Assembly: GCF_003610785.1 (NCBI RefSeq)
Contig: NZ_RAQQ01000004.1
Coordinates: 1 to 64,000 of the forward strand
From: Micromonospora globbae
GTDB taxonomy: Bacteria; Actinomycetota; Actinomycetes; Mycobacteriales; Micromonosporaceae
DNA: 64,000 bases
Direction of reading: 5' to 3'
A program made the position numbers and the translations under genes. The first letter of the stretch is position 1. Each line of letters starts with the position of its first letter. Under the pieces are notes generated by a model. It was given only the letters and a program-made list of their open reading frames with translations, was not told the origin of the DNA and ran no database searches. Shown in pieces: positions 54,017-61,085 of the stretch.

Positions 54017-54143
54017 GCTGGTCGTCTCCCCCCTCCGGTGCCGACGGTCCGGGGTCCCATCGTCGATACTGTTGCCGTACGGAACTAGTCCCGATGGGAA
54101 ACAAATTCGTAACGTGTGCGAAGCCGGGCGGCGGGCGGAACGG

Positions 54144-54158
54144 TAGGCTGCCGGCGTG
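54144..54158 (+). promoter_or_regulatory. Leaderless promoter -10 (TAGGCT) of nuoA
   Basis: TAGGCT (54144-54149) is followed by 6 nt and GTG 54156 with no ribosome-binding site, the standard actinobacterial leaderless layout. Confidence 0.6.
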
Positions 54159-54533
54159 ACCGGTTACCTGGGCTCGTACGCGACGCTCGGGCTCCTGCTG
54201 CTCGTCAGCGTGCTCTTCTTCGTGGTGGCGTTCTCGGCCAACCGGGTGCTGCGCCCCGCCCGGCCCGCCGACCCGCCCGGCAAGCGGACGAGCTACGAGT
54301 GCGGTCTCGACCCGGTCGGCGCCGACTGGGCGCAGATGCAGATCCGCTACTACGTCTACGCCTACCTCTACGTGCTCTTCGCCGTCGAGGCGGTGTTCCT
54401 CTTCCCCTGGGCGGTGGTCTTCGACCGGCCCGGGTTCGGCCTCGTGACGGTCGTCGAGATGGCGATCTTCGTGGCCGTGCTCGCGCTCGGCATCCTCTAC
54501 GCCTGGCGGCGCAACATCCTCCGCTGGACCTGA
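54156..54533 (+). CDS. nuoA: NADH-quinone oxidoreductase subunit A (orphan NuoA paralogue)
   Basis: 125 aa, three membrane helices: LLLLVSVLFFVVAFSANRVL, then YYVYAYLYVLFAVEAVFLFPWAVVF, then VTVVEMAIFVAVLALGILYAW. The hallmark loop SYECGLDPVG (with C as in ND3) and FDVEA-like region (FAVEAVFLFPW) identify NuoA. It is normally the first gene of the 14-gene nuo operon. Here no nuoB or other nuo gene follows, and a minus-strand folP2-like gene ends 11 bp downstream. It may be a second copy or part of a reduced complex. Confidence 0.9.
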   Translation: MTGYLGSYATLGLLLLVSVLFFVVAFSANRVLRPARPADPPGKRTSYECGLDPVGADWAQMQIRYYVYAYLYVLFAVEAVFLFPWAVVFDRPGFGLVTVVEMAIFVAVLALGILYAWRRNILRWT

Positions 54534-54543
54534 CGCGGGCGGC

Positions 54544-55413
54544 TCAGGCCAGACCGCGACGGGTCGCCGCCGGCGGGCGGTCGCCGCGGATCGACGCGAC
54601 CATGTCGAGCACCCGCCGGGTCGGGCGCACCTGGTGGGCCCGGAACACCCGGGCGCCCAGCCAGGCGGAGACCGCCGTCGCCGCGAGCGTGCCCTCCAAC
54701 CGCTCGGTCACCGGCAGGTCCAGCGTCTCGCCGACGAAGTCCTTGTTGGAGAGCGCCACCAGCAACGGCCAGCCGGTGGCGGTCAGCTCGTCCAGCCGCC
54801 GCGTGATCTCCAGGGAGTGGCGGGTGTTCTTGCCGAAGTCGTGCGCCGGGTCGATCAGGATCCCGTCGGGCCGTACGCCCAGCCCCACCGCGCGCTCGGC
54901 GAGCCCGGTCACCGTGGCGACCACGTCGGCCACCACGTCGTCGAAGGCGGCCCGGTGCGGCCGGGTACGCGGCGCCAGACCGCCGGCGTGCGAGCAGACC
55001 AGCCCGGCGCCCGTCTCGGCGGCGACCCGGGCCAGCGCCGGATCGGCGCCGGACCAGGTGTCGTTGAGCAGGTCGGCGCCGGCAGCGACGGCCTCCACGG
55101 CGACCTCCGCCCGCCAGGTGTCGATGGAGATCACCACCTCGGGGAAGGCGGCCCGGACGGCGGCGATCGTGCCGACCGTCCGCCGGATCTCCTCGGCCAC
55201 GTCCACCTCGGCGCCCGGGCCGGCCTTCACCCCGCCGATGTCGATGATCTCGGCGCCCTCGTCCACCGCCCGCTCCACCGCCCGCAGCGCGCTGTCCGCC
55301 GCGAACGTGGCACCCCGGTCGAAGAACGAGTCCGGCGTGCGGTTCACGATCGCCATCACCACCAGCTCACCGGGCGCGAACGTGCGCCCACCGAGCCGAA
55401 GCTCCCCGGCCAT
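54544..55413 (-). CDS. folP2: Dihydropteroate synthase-like protein, FolP2 type
   Basis: 289 aa from ATG 55413 with GGGAGG 6 nt upstream. The TIM-barrel DHPS signatures are VVMAIVNRTPDSFFDRGATF near residue 17 and GAEIIDIGGVKAGPGAEVDVAEEI near 57 (canonical FolP1 would be N-V-T-x-D-S-F-S-D-G-G and GGESTRPG). These changes, and IVNRTPDSFFDRGATF in particular, are those of mycobacterial FolP2, which is reported not to act as a true DHPS. VISIDTWRAEVAVEA and ILIDPAHDFGKNT are retained. Its neighbour divIVA-like gene and tagA further on match the Rv1207-Rv1210 order. Confidence 0.85.
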   Translation of the reverse strand: MAGELRLGGRTFAPGELVVMAIVNRTPDSFFDRGATFAADSALRAVERAVDEGAEIIDIGGVKAGPGAEVDVAEEIRRTVGTIAAVRAAFPEVVISIDTWRAEVAVEAVAAGADLLNDTWSGADPALARVAAETGAGLVCSHAGGLAPRTRPHRAAFDDVVADVVATVTGLAERAVGLGVRPDGILIDPAHDFGKNTRHSLEITRRLDELTATGWPLLVALSNKDFVGETLDLPVTERLEGTLAATAVSAWLGARVFRAHQVRPTRRVLDMVASIRGDRPPAATRRGLA

Positions 55414-55551
55414 TGCCGCCTCCCTCACCCGTGTCCGCCGCCGGACGGTCCCGACGCTAGCCCGTCGGCCGCGACGGCATCCGCCCGGTCCGCTCCGCCG
55501 GGCATCGTGGCGGGGTCGCTCGCGCCCGGCCGGCATGCCACGATCTGTTGC

Positions 55552-56133
55552 ATGGGTCAGGTTCTGCTCGTGCTGGTCGTGGCGTTGACCGTGGCGGCGG
55601 TGGTGTTCGGGGTGGCGGTGCTGGTCACCGGCCGGGATCCGGGCCTCGTGCCGGCCGAGCCGGACGGGCGCGCCGTGCCGCTACCGGGCAACCGCCCGCT
55701 CCAGGAGTCGGACCTGGAGGCGGTGCGGTTCGACACCGCCCTGCGCGGGTACCGGATGGCGCAGGTCGATCAGGCGTTGCGTCGCGCCGCCTACGACATC
55801 GGCTACAAGTCCGAGCTGATCGGTGTGCTGGAAGCGGAGGTCGCCGCCTTGCGGGAGGGACGGACGGCGGACGCGGACGCCCTGCGGCGGGCCCGCGAGC
55901 AGGCGGCCGGCACGGCGGCGACCGGCACCGTGGCCGTCGGCGCGGCGGCCGCGACCGACGCCGTCACGGCCGGCACGGCGGCCGGGGGCGAATCTCCCGC
56001 CGGCGCCGACCCGAGGGCCGACGGTACGGCGGTGGGCCGCGACGGCGGCACGGTGCGCGACCCGGACGAGGCGGCGGACCGCGGCGACGGACCGGTCGGG
56101 CCCGGCACGGTGGTCCGCTCGGAGTCGGTGTGA
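55552..56133 (+). CDS. DivIVA-domain membrane-anchored protein
   Basis: 193 aa from ATG 55552. The N-terminal membrane segment (GQVLLVLVVALTVAAVVFGVAVLV) is followed by a short linker and a DivIVA-domain motif, LQESDLEAVRFDTALRGYRMAQVDQALRRAAYDIGYKSELIGVLEAEVAAL (~55-105). A long A/G/D-rich disordered tail follows. It corresponds to Rv1209-like proteins, which place a DivIVA motif behind a membrane anchor, probably acting at poles or septa. The next gene overlaps its stop by 4 nt (GTGA), so it is part of an operon. Confidence 0.8.
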   Translation: MGQVLLVLVVALTVAAVVFGVAVLVTGRDPGLVPAEPDGRAVPLPGNRPLQESDLEAVRFDTALRGYRMAQVDQALRRAAYDIGYKSELIGVLEAEVAALREGRTADADALRRAREQAAGTAATGTVAVGAAAATDAVTAGTAAGGESPAGADPRADGTAVGRDGGTVRDPDEAADRGDGPVGPGTVVRSESV

Positions 56134-56627
56134 CCGCAGCGGACGGCGAGGGCGACCTGCCCGAGGCGGCCCAGCCGGGTGCCGGCGAGGTGACGGCCAC
56201 CGTCATCGTGGACGCCCCGGCCGAGCGGGTCTTCGCGGCGCTGCTCGCCTGGGAACGGCAGTCCGACTGGATCCCGTTCACGCGGGTGCGGGTGGTCGAG
56301 GGTGACGGCCGGGAGGGCAGCCTCGTCGAGGCGGTGACCGTGCTCGGCCCCGCCGAGTTGCGCGACGAGATGCGCGTGGTCCGGGTCGACGAGCCCTACG
56401 AGATCAGGGTGGTGCACTGCGGGCGGCTGCTGCGCGGCCCCGGCGTGCTGCGCTGCACGCCGCTGGCGCGCGACCGCACCCAGGTCGTGTGGCACGAGTG
56501 GTTCCACGTGCCCGGGGGTGTGGCCGGCCGGGTCGCCTGGCCGCTGATCTGGCCCGGCTCGAAGGTGGGGCTGACCCAGGCGCTGCGACGGTTCGGCCGC
56601 CTGGTCGAGCAGGGGCGCCTTCCCTGA
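56130..56627 (+). CDS. SRPBCC-family (START/polyketide cyclase-like) protein
   Basis: 165 aa from GTG 56130, overlapping the divIVA-like stop (GTGA). The fold signature is GEVTATVIVDAPAERVFAALLAWERQSDWIPFTRVRVVEGDGREGS, then LRDEMRVVRVDEPYEIRVVHCGRLLRGPGVLRCTPL, ending with the long C-terminal helix WPLIWPGSKVGLTQALRRFGRLVEQ. Such proteins have a hydrophobic cavity and bind lipids or polyketides. No catalytic role can be assigned. Confidence 0.82.
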   Translation: MTAADGEGDLPEAAQPGAGEVTATVIVDAPAERVFAALLAWERQSDWIPFTRVRVVEGDGREGSLVEAVTVLGPAELRDEMRVVRVDEPYEIRVVHCGRLLRGPGVLRCTPLARDRTQVVWHEWFHVPGGVAGRVAWPLIWPGSKVGLTQALRRFGRLVEQGRLP

Positions 56628-56694
56628 CCGGGCGGTCCCCGGGCGAGGCGCGGCCGGCCGGCCGGTCCCGCTCGGCGGCGCGACTCGCGCCCGG

Positions 56695-57600
56695 TCAGGC
56701 CGGGGTGGCGCCGGCGCCCGGCGCGGCCGGCAGAGGCTCGCCGGGAGCGGCGGCGAGCGGCCCGTCGGGTGCCGCCGGTCGCCACCCGGGCGAGCGGAAC
56801 AGGTGGCCGGCCCGCTGCCGCCAACCCGCCGCGGCCCGCAGGTCGCGGGCGATCGAGACGTACTCGTGGAAGGCCACCCGCAGCGGGTTGTACGTCTCGA
56901 TGTTCTTGGTGAGGCCGTAGACGCAGCGCTCCCGCTCGGGGGCGAACGTGCCGAAGAGGCGGTCCCAGACGATCAGGATGCCGCCGAAGTTGCGGTCCAG
57001 GTAGCTGCCCTGGGAGGCGTGGTGGACGCGGTGGTGCGACGGGGTGTTGAACACGGCCTCGTACCAGCGCGGCAGCTTGTCGATGCGCTCGGTGTGGATC
57101 CAGAACTGGTAGAGCAGGTTGACCGAGCCGGCGAACGCCACCACGGCGGGGTGCACCCCGACCAGGACCAGCGGGACGTAGAAGACCCAACCGGTCACGC
57201 TGGTCCACGGCTGGCGCAGCGCGGTGGAGAGGTTGAACCGCTGCGACGAGTGGTGCACCACGTGGGCGGCCCAGAGGATGCGGATCATGTGGTGGCCCCG
57301 GTGCGACCAGTAGTAGCAGAAGTCCTGGGCGAGCACGATCAGCGGCCAGGTCCACCACAGCTCGGCGAGCCGGAGCGGGGTGAGCGCGTAGAGCAGCGCG
57401 TACGCGGCCGCGATCGGCACCTTCCACAGCAGGTCGGTGAAGACGCTGCCCAGCCCCATGGCGAGGCTGGTGGCCGTGTCGGCCCCGCCGTAGCCGACCT
57501 CGTCGTCGTCGCGGTGCAGCAGGTAGGAGACGCGTTCCAGCACGATCAGCAGCAGGAAGGCCGGGATCGACCAGGCGATGACGTCGGGGAACTCCTTCAT
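56695..57600 (-). CDS. Sterol desaturase/fatty acid hydroxylase superfamily protein
   Basis: 301 aa from ATG 57600. About four membrane segments and the full di-iron histidine set: HRGHH in YYWSHRGHHMIRILWAAHVVHHSSQRFNLSTALRQ near residue 95-130, HTE region (FWIHTERI), and HHRVHHASQGSYLDRNFGGILIVWDRLFGTF near 190-225. This family hydroxylates or desaturates lipids or carotenoids with O2. It is oriented against the folP2-tagA series and is absent from the mycobacterial order as recalled, so it is a local insertion. The substrate is unknown. Confidence 0.88.
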   Translation of the reverse strand: MKEFPDVIAWSIPAFLLLIVLERVSYLLHRDDDEVGYGGADTATSLAMGLGSVFTDLLWKVPIAAAYALLYALTPLRLAELWWTWPLIVLAQDFCYYWSHRGHHMIRILWAAHVVHHSSQRFNLSTALRQPWTSVTGWVFYVPLVLVGVHPAVVAFAGSVNLLYQFWIHTERIDKLPRWYEAVFNTPSHHRVHHASQGSYLDRNFGGILIVWDRLFGTFAPERERCVYGLTKNIETYNPLRVAFHEYVSIARDLRAAAGWRQRAGHLFRSPGWRPAAPDGPLAAAPGEPLPAAPGAGATPA

Positions 57601-57710
57601 GGCCGCCTCCCGCGTGCCTCGTACCGGCGGTCGCCGAGCCCTACCGGTCGGTAACCAAGCACGATAGGCAGCCTTCGCGGGGGAGGCAATGGGGTGTCGG
57701 ACGCCTGGCC

Positions 57711-57726
57711 TAGCGTGTGGGTCGTG
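57711..57726 (+). promoter_or_regulatory. Leaderless promoter -10 (TAGCGT) of tagA
   Basis: TAGCGT (57711-57716), 7 nt, then GTG 57724 without a ribosome site. Confidence 0.5.
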
Positions 57727-58305
57727 AGTGACCTGGTGATCGGCGCCGACGGGCTGCCGCGCTGCGCCTGGGGGGCGAGCACCCCCGACTACGCCGTCTA
57801 CCACGACACCGAGTGGGGCCAGCCGCTGCACGGCGACGACGCGCTCTACGAACGGATGACGCTGGAGGCGTTCCAGTCGGGGCTGTCCTGGCTGACCATC
57901 CTGCGCAAGCGCCCGGCCTTCCGGCTCGCCTTCGACGACTTCCGGATTCCGACGGTGGCCGCCTACGGCGAGGCGGACGTGACCCGGCTGCTGGCCGACG
58001 CCGGCATCGTGCGCAACCGCGCCAAGATCGAGGCCGCGATCGCCAACGCCCGGGCCGCCGCCGAGCTGCCCGAGGGGCTCTCCGCGCTGCTCTGGTCGTT
58101 CGCCCCGGCACGGCGGCCGGCCCGCCCGGCCTCGTTCGCCGAGGTACCGGCGATCACCCCCGAGTCGACAGCGATGGCCAAGGCGCTCAAGAAGCGCGGC
58201 TTCCGGTTCGTGGGGCCGACCACGGCGTACGCGCTCATGCAGGCCACCGGGATGGTCGACGATCACCTTGCCGGCTGCCACGTGGAGCCGACCGGGACGG
58301 CGTGA
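57724..58305 (+). CDS. tagA: DNA-3-methyladenine glycosylase I
   Basis: 193 aa from the probable leaderless start GTG 57724. The family motifs are LPRCAWGASTPDYAVYHDTEWGQPLHGDDALYERMTLEAFQSGLSWLTILRKRPAFRLAFDDF (Cys/His zinc-site residues and the E-x-x-Q-S-G-L-S-W helix), LKKRGFRFVGPTTAYALMQATGMVDDHLAGCH at the end. It excises 3-methyladenine from alkylated DNA as the first step of base excision repair. Length is standard (about 190-200). Confidence 0.93.
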   Translation: MSDLVIGADGLPRCAWGASTPDYAVYHDTEWGQPLHGDDALYERMTLEAFQSGLSWLTILRKRPAFRLAFDDFRIPTVAAYGEADVTRLLADAGIVRNRAKIEAAIANARAAAELPEGLSALLWSFAPARRPARPASFAEVPAITPESTAMAKALKKRGFRFVGPTTAYALMQATGMVDDHLAGCHVEPTGTA

Positions 58306-58318
58306 TGGGATGGGAGGC

Positions 58319-58939
58319 ATGACGACCGACACCGCGCACCGGGCGGACGGGACGAGCCGCGCGGCGGGCGCCGGCGCCTGGGCCGTGCTGCTGCCCGCCG
58401 GCCGCTACGACGCCGAACGGCTGGTGCACCACGACACGCTCGAGCTGACCGGCCTGGACGAGACCGTGCGCCCACGCCCCGGCGACGACGTGGCGGTGCT
58501 GATCGACGACCCCCTGCGGCTCGTGGCGCTCGGCCGTGTGGCCGCACCCACCGGCTCCCGTCCCGAGGACCCGGACGACCCCCAGAGCGACCGCGAGTCG
58601 GCGCTCGTGGTGAGGTACACCCGGCGGGTCTTCGACGAGCCGCTGCCGGTGGGCCCGCTCACCGTGGACGGGCCGGTCACCGCGCTGGACCCGGCCGTCC
58701 ACCGGGCGCTGGCCGACCGCCTCGGCCCGCCGCCGCCGCGGCGCACCTGGCTGGTCAGTCTCGACCTGCCGATCGAGGCCGACTCGCCGGCCGAGGCGGT
58801 GCGGCTCTTCTGGGCGTACGTGCAGGAGCTGGGCCCGCGGGAGCTGCCCGCCTTCGTCTCGCCCTCGGGTGACGAGCTGGCCATGCAGGCGTTCGTGCTC
58901 GGCGCCGAGGCCAACCAGGATCCGGAGGAGGACGACTGA
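58319..58939 (+). CDS. Conserved hypothetical acidic protein
   Basis: 206 aa from ATG 58319; ATG 58310 is possible. The product is soluble, alpha/beta in character (RLVHHDTLELTGLDETVRPRPGDDVAVLIDDPLRLVALGRVA, LVSLDLPIEADSPAEAVRLFWAYVQELGPRELPAFVSPSGDELAMQAFVLG). The last part, with a long helix and D-E-L-A, resembles the small DUF that often follows tagA in actinomycetes, but I cannot name a family with certainty. It lies 13 bp after tagA, likely in its transcript. Confidence 0.6.
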   Translation: MTTDTAHRADGTSRAAGAGAWAVLLPAGRYDAERLVHHDTLELTGLDETVRPRPGDDVAVLIDDPLRLVALGRVAAPTGSRPEDPDDPQSDRESALVVRYTRRVFDEPLPVGPLTVDGPVTALDPAVHRALADRLGPPPPRRTWLVSLDLPIEADSPAEAVRLFWAYVQELGPRELPAFVSPSGDELAMQAFVLGAEANQDPEEDD

Positions 58940-58973
58940 CGCCGGAGCCGCCCTCCGGGGCGGGCCGTCGTGC

Positions 58974-59768
58974 TCAGCGTCCCTCGAAGACCGGCCGCTG
59001 CTTGGCGACGAAGGCCCGGGTGGCCGCCTGGTGATCGGCGGTGGCGCCGCAGATCGTCTGCGCCTGGGCCTCGGCCGCCAGCGCGTCGGCGAGGGTGCCC
59101 GCGTCGGCGATGGAGAGCTGCCGCTTGATCGCCCCGTACGCGACGGTGGGCCCGGCGGCGAGCCGCGTGGCGAGTTCCTGCGCGGCAGGCAGCACCTGCT
59201 CGTCGTCGTCCAGGAGCCGGGTCAGCAGCCCCAGCCGGTGCGCCTCCTCGGCCCGGACCGGCTCGGCGAGCATCAGCAGCTCGACCGCCTTGGCGTGGCC
59301 GACGAGGCGGGGCAGCGTCCACGAGGCGCCGGTGTCGGCGGCGAGCCCGACCTTCGCGAAGGCCATGAGGAAGCTGGTGCTCGGGCCGCCGATGCGGAAG
59401 TCGGCCAGGAAGGCCAGCGACGCGCCGGCCCCGGCGGCCATCCCGCGCACCGCCGCCACCACCGGCTTCGGCAGGTTGGCGAGCCGGGCCGCGATCGGGT
59501 TGTAGTGGGCCCGGACGGTGGAGAGCCGGTCGCCGCTGTCGGGTGAGTCGAGCGTCGCCACGTGTTCGCGCAGGTCCTGCCCGGCGCTGAACGACCCGCC
59601 CGCGCCGGCGAGCACCACGGCCCGGCAGCTCTTGTCGGTCTCCAGCTCGGCCAGGACGTCGCGCAGCGCCTCCTTCAGCGCGAGGTCGAGGGCGTTCATG
59701 GCCTTCGGCCGGTTCAGGGTGAGCGTCACGACGGCGTCGGTCCGGTCGACGAGCAGCGGCTCGGTCAC
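58974..59768 (-). CDS. Enoyl-CoA hydratase/isomerase family protein
   Basis: 264 aa. Crotonase signatures: LTLNRPKAMNALDLALKEAL near residue 17, VLAGAGGSFSAGQDLREHVATL near 53 (oxyanion hole), AAVRGMAAGAGASLAFLADFRIGGPSTSFLMAFAKVGLAADTGASWTLPRLVG near 105-155. The last stretch, D-x-G-A-x-x-x-L-P, contains the region where PaaG-type isomerases carry their acidic residue. It is the gene after a PaaX-type regulator (4-nt gap), so a role in phenylacetyl-CoA or aromatic-acid degradation (PaaG-like) is a reasonable inference. Confidence 0.88.
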   Translation of the reverse strand: MTEPLLVDRTDAVVTLTLNRPKAMNALDLALKEALRDVLAELETDKSCRAVVLAGAGGSFSAGQDLREHVATLDSPDSGDRLSTVRAHYNPIAARLANLPKPVVAAVRGMAAGAGASLAFLADFRIGGPSTSFLMAFAKVGLAADTGASWTLPRLVGHAKAVELLMLAEPVRAEEAHRLGLLTRLLDDDEQVLPAAQELATRLAAGPTVAYGAIKRQLSIADAGTLADALAAEAQAQTICGATADHQAATRAFVAKQRPVFEGR

Positions 59769-59772
59769 GTGT

Positions 59773-60591
59773 CTAACGACCCTTCTGTCGGGCGATGCGG
59801 TTGCCGGCGTCGAGGCACTGCTCGACGTACCGGTCGGCGGCCGGCCGCAGCCGTGCCGCGTGCCGGTCGAAGAAACTGGCCGCGGCGGTGCCGGGCCAGC
59901 GCTCGGGGAGCAGCGCGGGGGGCAGCTGCGGATCCCGGAACAGGAAGGTACGCCACGCGTGCACCAGCCGGAACCGGGCGGCGTACGCCTCCTCGTCCCC
60001 GCTGCGGACGGTCACCCTGCTCAGCAGCGGCCGCTGCTCGGCGACGAAGCGCTCGTACGCCCGCCCGATCTCGCCCAGGTCCCAGGCGCGGCGTACCACG
60101 GCCATGGCGCCCGGGGTGCCGGCCGCGTGTGCCGCGGTGAACCGCTCGTACCGCACGCCCGCCTCGTTGAGCAGCACGTCCACGTCCTCACCGGGTCGGG
60201 TCGCCACCCAGGTGCACTCGTCGAGCGTGCCGTAGCCGAGGAAGGTCAGGTTGGCGGCGAGCCGCTGGCGTTCCCGCCGCGAGGCCGGCGCCTCCAGGAT
60301 CAGGAGGTCGAACCGGCCGTCCCAGCCGACCCGGCCGGTCCGGTAGATCCGGGCGGCCGCCTCGTCGAGTCGCCGGGCGGCTTTCGGCGTGATCGCGTAG
60401 CCCGGCCCGGACGCCAGTTTGAGGGGGTCGAGCCACCCCTGCCGCACCATCCGGGAGACCGCCGTACGCACGGCCGGTGGCGCGATGCCGAGTGGCGCCA
60501 GTAGCTTGACCAGGGCCGCCACGGGTGCCCGGCCACCCCTCGCACGGAGGTAGTCGCCGTACAGGTCGAAGAGCGCCGACCGTGCCTGCAT
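59773..60591 (-). CDS. paaX: PaaX-family transcriptional repressor
   Basis: 272 aa from ATG 60591. N-terminal winged helix: SALFDLYGDYLRARGGRAPVAALVKLLAPLGIAPPAVRTAVSRMVRQGWLDPLKLASGPGYAITPKAARRLDEAAARIY. The PaaX central and C-terminal parts (RFDLLILEAPASRRERQRLAANLTFLGYGTLDECTWVATRP; AWRTFLFRDPQLPPALLPERWPG) are complete. PaaX proteins repress phenylacetate degradation genes until phenylacetyl-CoA binds. It lies directly before an enoyl-CoA hydratase gene; no other paa gene is in the window. Its likely operator is at 60602-60640. Confidence 0.9.
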   Translation of the reverse strand: MQARSALFDLYGDYLRARGGRAPVAALVKLLAPLGIAPPAVRTAVSRMVRQGWLDPLKLASGPGYAITPKAARRLDEAAARIYRTGRVGWDGRFDLLILEAPASRRERQRLAANLTFLGYGTLDECTWVATRPGEDVDVLLNEAGVRYERFTAAHAAGTPGAMAVVRRAWDLGEIGRAYERFVAEQRPLLSRVTVRSGDEEAYAARFRLVHAWRTFLFRDPQLPPALLPERWPGTAAASFFDRHAARLRPAADRYVEQCLDAGNRIARQKGR

Positions 60592-60601
60592 GACCGCACA
60601 T

Positions 60602-60640
60602 TGTGACAGGCCTTCTCAAGATAAGCTAGATGCTGTTACA
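60602..60640. promoter_or_regulatory. Putative PaaX operator
   Basis: TGTGACAG (60602-60609) and CTGTTACA (60633-60640) form a 7-of-8 inverted repeat with a 23-nt spacer, starting 11 bp upstream of the paaX start codon. Confidence 0.45.
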
Positions 60641-60781
60641 TCAATGGTGCTTCGGTTTGGGTCCGGCGGTGTTCATCAGGGAAAATCGTTGGTCGACGCC
60701 CCCGCGACGGTTGCGGGTGGTCGTGACGAAGTGGCTGTGGGGCAACCCACCGACCCTGGTGTAGGTCTGAGGGGAGACAAC

Positions 60782-60949
60782 ATGGCGGCGATGAAGCCGC
60801 GGACGGGCGACGGTCCGCTGGAAGTCACCAAGGAGGGCCGGGGCATCGTCATGCGGGTCCCGCTGGAGGGCGGTGGCCGGCTCGTCGTCGAGATGACTCC
60901 CGACGAGGCCAACGCGCTCGGTGACGCGCTGAAGGCGGCCGCCGGCTGA
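60782..60949 (+). CDS. DUF3117 small protein
   Basis: 55 aa from ATG 60782 with GGGGAG 6 nt upstream. The sequence MAAMKPRTGDGPLEVTKEGRGIVMRVPLEGGGRLVVEMTPDEANALGDALKAAAG (quoted in parts: AAMKPRTGDGPLEV, RGIVMRVP, GRLVVEMTPDEA) is nearly invariant in actinobacteria (Rv1211-like). No function is established. It is followed by a 16-bp hairpin at 60999-61032. Confidence 0.92.
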   Translation: MAAMKPRTGDGPLEVTKEGRGIVMRVPLEGGGRLVVEMTPDEANALGDALKAAAG

Positions 60950-60998
60950 TCGGACGGAGTGGTCCGGGCGGCGTCCGCCGTCCGGGCGGCTCGTCATA

Positions 60999-61032
60999 CC
61001 CTGAGCCACCGGCCCCGGCCGGTGGCTCAGGG
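60999..61032 (+). terminator. Hairpin after the DUF3117 gene
   Basis: A perfect 16-bp inverted repeat (60999-61014 with 61017-61032; arm starts CCCTGAGCCACCGG); sterically about 14 bp with a six-base loop. It lies 50 nt after the DUF3117 stop and 54 nt before pepA. Confidence 0.75.
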
Positions 61033-61085
61033 CTTCACCGGCGCGGTCCTCGCGCCGCGATCTTCCTCTGGAGGTACGGTCCCGC

